Assembly: GCF_001746295.1 (NCBI RefSeq)
Contig: NZ_MJAH01000010.1
Coordinates: 62,001-126,000 of the forward strand
Length of the DNA stretch: 64,000 nt
Source of the DNA: Streptomyces sp. LUP47B
Lineage (GTDB): Bacteria; Actinomycetota; Actinomycetes; Streptomycetales; Streptomycetaceae
Direction of reading: 5' to 3'
The notes beneath the pieces were generated by a model. The model saw only the letters and a list, made by a program, of their open reading frames with translations, ran no database searches and was not told the DNA's origin. Positions 58,338-64,000 of the stretch are shown here, one piece after another (the stretch's first letter is position 1; the number at the start of each line of letters is the position of its first letter). The position numbers and the translations under genes are program-made.

Positions 58338-58372
58338 GGCTGGGCGCGGGCCACCACCGCCCGCGCCCAGCC
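58338..58372. terminator. Bidirectional terminator hairpin
   Basis: GGCTGGGCGCGGG (58338-58350) pairs perfectly with CCCGCGCCCAGCC (58360-58372), a 13-bp stem between the convergent YihY gene and the DUF3618 gene. Confidence 0.75.
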
Positions 58373-58383
58373 GTACGCACCGC

Positions 58384-58920
58384 TCACTTCTTGGGATACC
58401 GCCACGACACCACGACGACCGCGGCCAGGGCCGCGCCGACGATCAGCGCCGGCCCCGGATGCCGTACCGCGGCCATGACCAGGGGCCGGGCCGGCTGGGG
58501 CACGCTGCGCTCCGCCCTCCGCTCCAGCGCGGCACTCGTCTGTGAGGCCTTGCCCTGGGTGGCATGGCCCGCCTGCAGCGTGCGGTCCTGGACCTTGTGG
58601 CCGGACTTCACGGCCTTGTCCTGGACCTTGTGGCCGGACTTCACCGCTTTGTCCTGGACCTTGTGACCGGCTTGCGTGGCACGGTCGTGCACGGTGTGAC
58701 CGGCCTGCGCGGCGCTGCTGCGCAGCTGCACGGTCATCGCGCCCGCCTTGTCCCTGAGGTCTGCCGCACGGGCCCGCGCGCGGCCCTTCACGTCCATCTT
58801 CCCTGCCAACTCCTCTACGGTGTCGCCGAGTTCGCTGCGGGTGCGCTCGATCTGGCGCCGCAGCTCGTCGGGTCCCTTGGCCCCCGTCACGGGGGGCTCG
58901 CTGCCCGTCCTGTCCGTCAT
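58384..58920 (-). CDS. DUF3618 membrane protein with tandem helical repeats
   Basis: 178-aa protein. Residues ~18-60 are the DUF3618 motif (ELRRQIERTRSELGDTVEEL). Residues ~75-125 carry about four imperfect 11-residue units (QAGHKVQDKAV, KSGHKVQDKAV repeated exactly, then KSGHKVQDRTL), probably an amphipathic helix lying on the membrane. One transmembrane helix ends the protein (GPALIVGAALAAVVVVSW). Overlaps the preceding holin-like gene by ATGA. Likely a cell-envelope or stress protein; function unknown. Confidence 0.85.
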   Translation of the reverse strand: MTDRTGSEPPVTGAKGPDELRRQIERTRSELGDTVEELAGKMDVKGRARARAADLRDKAGAMTVQLRSSAAQAGHTVHDRATQAGHKVQDKAVKSGHKVQDKAVKSGHKVQDRTLQAGHATQGKASQTSAALERRAERSVPQPARPLVMAAVRHPGPALIVGAALAAVVVVSWRYPKK

Positions 58921-59336
58921 CGGTGCGCCCTTTCCCTGATCTCCTCGACATCCGCCTTGACGCTGCCGAGGGCTTCCTCGGGCGTCGGAGGTGTGGCACG
59001 GCGCAGCTGAGCGCGGCCGGTGGCGGCGAGCACCCCCGCGATCACGAACAGCACAGCCGTCACTATCAGCGCCGAGGCCCACACCGACAGCACCAGGGAG
59101 AGGGCGGCGGTGGCCGTTCCGGCCAGGGCGAGCAGTCCTGCGTAGGCGAAGGCACCGGCGGCACCGAGCAGCCCACCGCCCTTGCCGGCCCGCCGGCCCT
59201 TCTCGGCCAGCTCTTCTTTCGCGAGGGCGACTTCCTGCCGTACCAGCCGGGAGACCTGTTCGGTGGCCTGGCCGACGAGTTCGCCCACCGAGTGATGTTC
59301 GTCGTGCACCGGCCTGGGGGCCGTGGTTCCGGTCAC
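58917..59336 (-). CDS. Phage-holin-3_6-like (DUF1469/PF07332) membrane protein
   Basis: 139-aa protein with two adjacent transmembrane helices (AFAYAGLLALAGTATAALSL and ASALIVTAVLFVIAGVLAAT) after an amphipathic segment VGQATEQVSRLVRQEVALAK. Despite the name, this chromosomal family is not viral and is common in actinomycetes next to DUF3618. GTG start at 59334-59336 with AGGAGG before it. Confidence 0.85.
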   Translation of the reverse strand: MTGTTAPRPVHDEHHSVGELVGQATEQVSRLVRQEVALAKEELAEKGRRAGKGGGLLGAAGAFAYAGLLALAGTATAALSLVLSVWASALIVTAVLFVIAGVLAATGRAQLRRATPPTPEEALGSVKADVEEIRERAHR

Positions 59337-59388
59337 GGTGTTCCGCCTCCTCTCGGTCGGAACTCCCGGGTACCCGGCCCGGCCCCCA

Positions 59389-60081
59389 CTACCCCTGCGG
59401 ACCGCCGTCCGGGCCACGCTGTCCGAGCCGGGCCAGCTGGGTCTGGAACCAGTCGAGCCTGGCCTGCAGCAGGGCCGCCTCGGCGGCGAGTTCGGGCACC
59501 CCGAGACCCTCGGGCAGGCCGGGATCACCTTGCGTGAGCACGGTGGCCGGCCGTGCCACCACCCGCAGCCGCTCTCCGGCCAGCCGCGCGAACCCGGCGA
59601 GCGAGACGGCCGTACGACCGCGCAGGCAGCCCGCGCACGAGGGCGCCAGGGCCCGCCAGCCGGGTCTGCCCCAGTCGGCGTCGGCGAGGGCCGCCGCGAC
59701 CGTGCCGCAGGCGCAGGGTCCGACGGTGGCGGTCCGCACCCGCTGGCGGGCGTAGCGGAAGCCGCGCTCGAAGCGGAGGTAGCGGCCGAGGACCAGGACG
59801 TCGAGGAGGACGGCCGTACGGTGCTCGGCCGTGCACAGCAGCGCCTCGGCCGCCGCGCGGTCGTGCACGCAGTGGAAGCCGCAGTCGCAGCGACGGTTCG
59901 GTGCCCGGTGCCGCAGGCCGTAGACGCAGGACGCGTCGGCCAGGACTCCGTACGGCAGCGCGCCGCCGAGCGACACACCGGTGAACCCGGCCCGGGTGCC
60001 GTCCTGGGACAGCACCGGGTGGGCGATCTTGTATCCGGTCGGCGGCTCCGTCGGGCGTTCCTCCGGAAGCCGCAGTCTCAT
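59389..60081 (-). CDS. Cys-rich conserved hypothetical protein
   Basis: 230-aa actinobacterial protein without an assigned function. Three Cys clusters (RRCDCGFHCVHD near 63-74, GPCACG near 121, APSCAGCLRG near 147) suggest one or two zinc sites. C-terminal ~40 residues form a helix/coiled coil (ELAAEAALLQARLDWFQTQL). Overlaps the 42-aa gene upstream (ATGA); 52 bp separate it from the holin-like gene, so the four genes 58.4-60.2 kb are probably one operon. Confidence 0.78.
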   Translation of the reverse strand: MRLRLPEERPTEPPTGYKIAHPVLSQDGTRAGFTGVSLGGALPYGVLADASCVYGLRHRAPNRRCDCGFHCVHDRAAAEALLCTAEHRTAVLLDVLVLGRYLRFERGFRYARQRVRTATVGPCACGTVAAALADADWGRPGWRALAPSCAGCLRGRTAVSLAGFARLAGERLRVVARPATVLTQGDPGLPEGLGVPELAAEAALLQARLDWFQTQLARLGQRGPDGGPQG

Positions 60082-60206
60082 CGGGCCGCCGGAACCTCTT
60101 CGGGAGCCTTCAGCTCCTTGATCTCCTCGGGGAGCTCGAGCTCCTCTTCGTGGATCTCCGGCCGCTCTTCCGCGACTCCGGTGGCGAGTGCCTTGCCGAG
60201 CTTCAT
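60078..60206 (-). CDS. 42-aa acidic small protein
   Basis: Short gene that leads the operon with the Cys-rich protein. After MKLGKALATGVA it is almost all charged (HEEELELPEEIKELKAPEE) and rich in Glu and Pro. GGAGG is four to five bases before the ATG at 60204-60206, a strong ribosome site, and its TGA overlaps the next ATG. Function unknown; the tight coupling argues it is real. Confidence 0.7.
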   Translation of the reverse strand: MKLGKALATGVAEERPEIHEEELELPEEIKELKAPEEVPAAR

Positions 60207-60358
60207 GACGCCTCCAGGACCAGGGGTCGTGCACCGTCCTGACCATGGTGACCCATCCGGGCCCGATTTGGACATAGGGCCTTTTCGCAGCATCGCTTAC
60301 CGGTACACCGTAGAAGAATTAAGTGGAGCTTCACGGTTGGTCTGCCGAGACTACGCGT

Positions 60359-61252
60359 ATGACGACAACCGCCCCGCCCTTCGGCCGCGCCCTCTGCGCC
60401 ATGATCACCCCCTTCACCGAGGAGGGCTCGCTCGATCTCGACGGCGCTCAGGAGCTGGCCGCGCGGCTGGTGGCCCAGGGCTGTGACGGTCTCGTGCTGT
60501 CCGGCACGACGGGCGAGTCGCCGACCACGACGGACGCCGAGAAGGCGGCACTGGTGACGGCGGTGCGCGAGGCGGTGGGCGAGCGGGCGTCGGTCGTGGC
60601 GGGGGTGGGCACCTTCGACACCCGGCACACCGTGGAGCTGACCCACTCGGCCGAAAAGGCGGGCGCGGACGGGGTGTTGGTGGTCAGCCCCTACTACAGC
60701 AGGCCGCCGCAGGACGCGCTGGAGGCGCACTTCCGGGAGATCGCGGACGCCTCCGGGCTGCCCGTCATGCTCTACGACATCCCGGGCCGCACCGGCACCC
60801 GCATCGAGCCGGAGACGATGATCCGGCTCGCCGGGCATCCCCGGATCGTCGCGGTCAAGGACTGCTCCTACGATTTTCTCGGCACCCAAAAGGTCCTGAA
60901 CCGCACGGAGTTGGCGTACTACGCGGGCTGCGACGAGCACATCCTCGCCCTGTACGCGGTGGGTGCGGCGGGCTACGTCAGCACGGTGGCCAACGTGGTC
61001 CCGGCCCAACTCCGCGCGATCCTGGACACGTTCGAGGCGGGCGACACCCCCGTGTCCGCCCGCCTCCAACAACGGGCCACGCCGCTGATCGAGGCGATGA
61101 TGTCGGCGGGCCTGCCCGGCACGGTCACTGCCAAGGCCCTCCTGCACGCGCTCGGTCTGCCCGCGGGCCCGGTCCGCGCCCCGCTGCGGCCCGCCGGCCG
61201 GGAGGCGGCCGACGGGCTGCTGGCGGAGTACGAACGACTCGTGGCCGCCTGA
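60359..61252 (+). CDS. dapA: 4-hydroxy-tetrahydrodipicolinate synthase
   Basis: 297-aa class I aldolase condensing pyruvate with aspartate semialdehyde in lysine/diaminopimelate synthesis. All DapA marks are present: Thr50-Thr51 in GTTGESP, Tyr112-Tyr113 in SPYYS, Tyr139 and Arg144 in LYDIPGRTG, and Lys167 in VAVKDCS. This separates it from the two sugar-acid members at 12.1 and 18.2 kb. ATG 60359 chosen from the DapA N-terminus (PFGRALCAMITPF); a GTG at 60323 is possible. A -10-like TAGAAG lies at 60311-60316. dapD is 2.3 kb further on but on the other strand. Confidence 0.88.
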   Translation: MTTTAPPFGRALCAMITPFTEEGSLDLDGAQELAARLVAQGCDGLVLSGTTGESPTTTDAEKAALVTAVREAVGERASVVAGVGTFDTRHTVELTHSAEKAGADGVLVVSPYYSRPPQDALEAHFREIADASGLPVMLYDIPGRTGTRIEPETMIRLAGHPRIVAVKDCSYDFLGTQKVLNRTELAYYAGCDEHILALYAVGAAGYVSTVANVVPAQLRAILDTFEAGDTPVSARLQQRATPLIEAMMSAGLPGTVTAKALLHALGLPAGPVRAPLRPAGREAADGLLAEYERLVAA

Positions 61253-62479
61253 TCAGGGCTGCGCGAAGATCGGCTCCCAGCGTCCGGCGTCCCCGTCGTT
61301 GCCCGCACGGAAGCCGCTGAGCGGGACTTCCTTCTCGCCGCCGATGGTGACGAGCACGAGCCGCTGATGGAACTCGTTCTTGTCGTTCTTGCCGATGTCC
61401 CAGGCGATGAGCTGCTTGTTGCCCACCCAGGCGAGCAACTGCTGACCGCGCACCTCGGTCGTGTCACCGCTGGCGGCGTCGACGATCCAGGAGGAGGTCT
61501 TCCACTTCTTGCCCGCGAACTCACCGGCGACGAGGCTGCCGTCCGGCGACTTCCCCGCGTCCACGTACCACTCCAGGTGCTTGTCCTTCGCCGGTGTGGG
61601 GACCTTGTTGCCCCTGAGGTCCCAGAACTCCTTGCCGATGTCCCCCATGGGGTTCCCGGACCAGACGTGCAGGCCGTCGTCGGTGAGGGCGAAGTCCTGG
61701 CGGGAGTTGAGGACGGAACCCCCGAGCTTGCCGTCGTCGGAGGCGAGTTTCACCTCGTTCCAGTCACCCTTCCCGGAGGCCACGTCGAGGACGTAGAAGC
61801 CGGTGCGGCTGGACGTCCACTCCGCGCTCCATTCGATGTCGCCCTGCGTCCTGACCCGCAGATCGGGGTTCTTGGTGTACGTAGTCGCGACCAGCTTGCG
61901 GCCGTCTCGGGAGAAGGCGAGCCCGCCGACCCCGTGCTCGACCGGGATCCACCGCTCGACCTTGCCGGTGGTCAGGTCGAGCAGGCCGATCCGCGAGGCG
62001 GGCAGGTCCGGTTCGAGGACGGCGGCGGTCTTCCCGCCGGGCGCGACGGCGACCCAGGACCAGTCCACGGTCTTGGCGTACCTGCCGGTCTTCGGGTTCA
62101 GCAGGTGGTAGGTGCGCTGGTAGACGGCGGTCTCCGCGGTCTTCTTGACCGTCTCCGGGACGAAGTACCCGGCCAGGGTCGTGCCTCCGACGGAGATCTC
62201 CTCGCGCGGTGGCGACTGGTCGGGGTGGGCCCTGGTCTTCTTCTCCACCACGACGCCACCGCCACCCGAGGGCCGTACGTCGTGCTTTCCGGAGTCCAGC
62301 AGCGGCACCCCGACCCCGACGGCGACCACGGCCACCGTGACGACCGCGGCGGCCGTGATCCTGTGGGTACGGCGGCGGCGCCTGACGGCGAGCACCCGGT
62401 CGGCGAACCCCGCTGCCACCGGGGGCTGCTCGGCGGCCTGCTCGCGCAGTGCGTCGCGCACGATGTCGTCGACGTTCAC
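61253..62479 (-). CDS. Membrane-anchored beta-propeller protein paired with an ECF sigma factor
   Basis: 408-aa protein: cytoplasmic N-terminus of ~40 residues (VDDIVRDALREQAAEQ, then basic VRRRRRTHR), one membrane helix (~42-62), and an extracytoplasmic WD40/TolB-like propeller (LLDLTTGKVERW, GLAFSRDGRKLVATTY, FYVLDVASGKGDW). Its ATG overlaps the sigma-factor stop. The topology fits an anti-sigma or sensor partner, although no zinc anti-sigma motif is seen. Its stop codon abuts the dapA stop tail-to-tail (TGATCA). Confidence 0.78.
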   Translation of the reverse strand: MNVDDIVRDALREQAAEQPPVAAGFADRVLAVRRRRRTHRITAAAVVTVAVVAVGVGVPLLDSGKHDVRPSGGGGVVVEKKTRAHPDQSPPREEISVGGTTLAGYFVPETVKKTAETAVYQRTYHLLNPKTGRYAKTVDWSWVAVAPGGKTAAVLEPDLPASRIGLLDLTTGKVERWIPVEHGVGGLAFSRDGRKLVATTYTKNPDLRVRTQGDIEWSAEWTSSRTGFYVLDVASGKGDWNEVKLASDDGKLGGSVLNSRQDFALTDDGLHVWSGNPMGDIGKEFWDLRGNKVPTPAKDKHLEWYVDAGKSPDGSLVAGEFAGKKWKTSSWIVDAASGDTTEVRGQQLLAWVGNKQLIAWDIGKNDKNEFHQRLVLVTIGGEKEVPLSGFRAGNDGDAGRWEPIFAQP

Positions 62480-63045
62480 TGACGCACCTCCACGGGCGAG
62501 TAGTCACGGGACTCGAGCAGCTCGGCCTGGGCGGGCCCGAGGGCGGCCAGTTCGGGCGCGAGCTGACGCAGCCGGGCCAGCGAACGGTGGGTGGTGGACC
62601 GTACGGTGCCGACGGAGCAGCCGAGCAGCCGGGCCACGTCGGCCTCCGGCAGGTCCTCGAAGTAGCGCAACACCAGCACGGTGCGCTGGCGGGCGGTGAG
62701 CCGGGACAGGGCCTCGCGCATCACCAGGCGCAGTTCGGCCGCGGCGGCGGTGTCGGCGCCGGGCTCGCCGGTGCCCGCTGGTTCGGGCGGCTCGGCGACA
62801 CTGACCTCCCGGCGGGGCCACTTCAGCCGCCAGCGGCTGACCTGCTGGCGGTAGAGGACCTGCCGTACATAGGCCTCGGGTTCGTCGATCTTCTGCCACC
62901 GTCCGGCCGTCTTGACCAGGGCGTTCTGCAACAGGTCCTCACCGGCGTGCTGGTCTCCCCCGCACAGCAGCACAGCGGTCTTCAGCAGGGCGGACGACCT
63001 GCTGTCCACGAAGTCCCGGAAACTCTCCAGCCCTTCGGCATTCAT
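62476..63045 (-). CDS. ECF RNA polymerase sigma factor (SigE family)
   Basis: 189-aa group IV sigma factor. Region 2 at ~8-75 (FRDFVDSRSSALLKTAVLLC, AEDLLQNAL-type motif reading GEDLLQNAL) and region 4 at ~110-165 (LTARQRTVLVLRYFEDLPEA, LLGCSVGTVRSTTHRSLARL). The SigE-family members of actinomycetes are often coupled to a membrane propeller protein as here. ATG 63043-63045 with GAGAAGG five bases before; a GTG two codons earlier is an alternative. Confidence 0.9.
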   Translation of the reverse strand: MNAEGLESFRDFVDSRSSALLKTAVLLCGGDQHAGEDLLQNALVKTAGRWQKIDEPEAYVRQVLYRQQVSRWRLKWPRREVSVAEPPEPAGTGEPGADTAAAAELRLVMREALSRLTARQRTVLVLRYFEDLPEADVARLLGCSVGTVRSTTHRSLARLRQLAPELAALGPAQAELLESRDYSPVEVRQ

Positions 63046-63133
63046 CGTCACCTTCTCTTCCCCGGCGACGCCTGTGCGCCACCCCTCCGACCCTTGTGAC
63101 GCGTGCCGCGGCCCGCCGCTATGCCACCACCAC

Positions 63134-63175
63134 GAAAAAAGTCGCCGCAGCGGAATCGGATTCCGCTACGGCGAC
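63134..63175 (-). terminator. Strong intrinsic terminator
   Basis: A 16-bp stem with one mismatch (GTCGCCG...GCGGAAT 63141-63156 with ATTCCGC...CGGCGAC 63160-63175) is followed on the minus strand by TTTTTT (63140-63135). It ends the small secreted-protein gene. Confidence 0.85.
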
Positions 63176-63194
63176 TTCCGCACAGGGTCGCGGG

Positions 63195-63410
63195 TCAGTT
63201 CCAGGAGTACCCGTCGCCGATCAGCAGCAGGTGCTCCAGCACGTCCTCCATCGGATCGTCCACCTGGCCGACGTTGACCAGGCCGACCCGGGGGCCGTTG
63301 TGCGAGGCGGTGTTGGTCTCGTCGGCGTGCGCGCTGCCGACGGGCACGAGACATACCGTCGCCAGGACCGTCAGCCCGCGCGCGACGGCCCTCTTCCGCA
63401 CATTCCTCAT
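63195..63410 (-). CDS. Small secreted protein of unknown function
   Basis: 71-aa precursor. Signal peptide MRNVRKRAVARGLTVLATVC..., cleavage at AHA-DE, leaves a ~43-residue mature peptide (NTASHNGPRVGLVNVGQVDD, PMEDVLEHLLLIGDG, ending YSWN). Asn-Val-Gly segments recall hydrophobic surface peptides such as chaplins or rodlins, but it lacks their repeats and cysteines. GAGGGG seven bases before the ATG at 63408-63410; own strong terminator downstream. Confidence 0.75.
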   Translation of the reverse strand: MRNVRKRAVARGLTVLATVCLVPVGSAHADETNTASHNGPRVGLVNVGQVDDPMEDVLEHLLLIGDGYSWN

Positions 63411-63535
63411 CGCTCGACCCCTCGTTCGTCGTTTCGGTGTCTGATCGGACTCTGCGTCCATCCGTTCATCTGCCGAAACGCCTCCGAGGTCACGCGCAGT
63501 AACCCGTAAGTGATCTTCGTCTGTGCCGGGGCGGC

Positions 63536-64000
63536 TCAGTTGTGGCTGTGCAGGATGTCGTTCAGGCCGCCCCAGACCGCGTTGTTCGGGCGGGCCTCGA
63601 CCGTGCCGGTGACCGAGTTGCGGCGGTAGAGGATGTTCGAGGCGCCGCTCAGCTCACGGGCCTTGACGATCTGGCCGTCGGGCATGGTGACCCGGGTGCC
63701 GGCGGTGACGTAGAGACCGGCCTCGACGACGCACTCGTCGCCGAGCGCGATGCCGACGCCCGCCTCGGCGCCGATCAGGCAGCGCTCACCGATGGTGATG
63801 CGGACGTTGCCGCCGCCGGAGAGCGTGCCCATGGTGGAGGCGCCGCCGCCGATGTCCGAGCCGTCGCCGACCACGACACCGGCGGAGATGCGGCCCTCGA
63901 CCATCGACGTGCCGAGCGTGCCCGCGTTGAAGTTGACGAAGCCCTCGTGCATGACGGTGGTGCCCGCGGCGAGGTGCGCGCCGAGGCGGACCCGGTCGGC
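63536..64000 (-). CDS. dapD: 2,3,4,5-tetrahydropyridine-2,6-dicarboxylate N-succinyltransferase, 5' end cut by window
   Basis: C-terminal 154 residues of DapD, which succinylates tetrahydrodipicolinate in the diaminopimelate/lysine pathway. The frame runs open to base 64000. The sequence is a left-handed beta-helix of hexapeptide repeats (GVVVGDGSDIGGGASTMGTL, ITIGERCLIGAEAGVGIALG) with MVEGRISAG, the actinobacterial form, and the C-terminus NSVTGTVEARPN. About half of the usual ~330 residues are present. Confidence 0.9.
   Translation of the reverse strand, partial: ADRVRLGAHLAAGTTVMHEGFVNFNAGTLGTSMVEGRISAGVVVGDGSDIGGGASTMGTLSGGGNVRITIGERCLIGAEAGVGIALGDECVVEAGLYVTAGTRVTMPDGQIVKARELSGASNILYRRNSVTGTVEARPNNAVWGGLNDILHSHN

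Noticed and set aside
58917..59336. Prophage holin.
   Set aside because: No lysin or other phage gene nearby; this chromosomal family is usual in actinomycetes next to DUF3618.
1..64000. CRISPR arrays, IS elements, integrase/attachment sites or a replication origin.
   Set aside because: No regularly spaced repeats, transposase-like proteins, tRNA-integrase junctions or DnaA-box clusters were seen anywhere in the window.

Overview
The window is very GC-rich, with G or C at almost every third codon position, frequent GTG and TTG starts, long open antisense frames, Tat and lipobox secretion signals, and dense carbohydrate and polyamine uptake systems. This is typical of a Streptomyces-like actinomycete. 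Several families (SigE-type ECF sigma factor, DUF3618, TIGR03086, two-domain TerD, actinobacterial DapD) agree with that. I see no prophage, IS element, CRISPR array or canonical tRNA/rRNA gene.

Layout. 1-13.7 kb (minus strand): a pectin-use locus. It has a rhamnogalacturonan acetylesterase, a CUT1 sugar ABC transporter, a secreted pectate lyase/pectin methylesterase fusion, a GH43 enzyme, a PmoA-like protein, a Gfo/Idh oxidoreductase, two tiny coupled unknown ORFs, an IlvD/Edd sugar-acid dehydratase, a DapA-superfamily dehydratase/aldolase and a GntR regulator. 13.8-17 kb: metallo-hydrolase, TIGR03086 protein and MFS exporter. 17-20 kb: oxidative uronate pathway (uronate dehydrogenase, KdgD and an unknown protein coupled to KdgD). 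20.4-25.4 kb: DeoR regulator, polyol-type ABC transporter and zinc dehydrogenase. 25.4-27.8 kb: TerD protein, TetR regulator, NUDIX hydrolase. 27.9-31 kb: another sugar ABC transporter with an 18-bp palindrome upstream. 31-42.9 kb: a polyamine/amino-compound catabolic operon (PotABCD-like transporter, two FAD amine oxidases, semialdehyde dehydrogenase, HAD, hydroxyacid dehydrogenase) with a divergent PucR regulator. 43-46 kb: tartrate/D-malate dehydrogenase, LysR and LacI. 46-47.8 kb: ACC deaminase and GntR. 47.9-49.9 kb: a Ro60/TROVE protein preceded by two tandem tRNA-mimicking Y-like RNAs. 49.9-56.5 kb: PhoX-type phosphatase with a PHO box, a hypothetical protein, a secreted nuclease, an SRPBCC/ArsR pair. 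56.6-63 kb: an ABM-type oxygenase behind a SoxR-like promoter, a YihY protein, a coupled four-gene cell-envelope/stress set, a DapA homologue, and an ECF sigma factor with a membrane beta-propeller protein. 63.1-64 kb: a small secreted protein and the 3' part of dapD.

How the parts work together. The first 25 kb read as a plant cell-wall programme: secreted esterases and lyases open pectin, CUT1 transporters import the sugars, GH43 and Gfo/Idh enzymes process them, and uronic acids are oxidised (Udh) and dehydrated (IlvD/Edd, KdgD) towards alpha-ketoglutarate semialdehyde. ACC deaminase also fits a plant-associated lifestyle. The most unusual signal is the RNA locus at 49.5-49.9 kb. There two RNAs carry T-arm, closed acceptor stem and D-arm in circularly permuted tRNA order, each inside a long-range helix with the same 2-nt bulge, directly upstream of the Ro protein gene.
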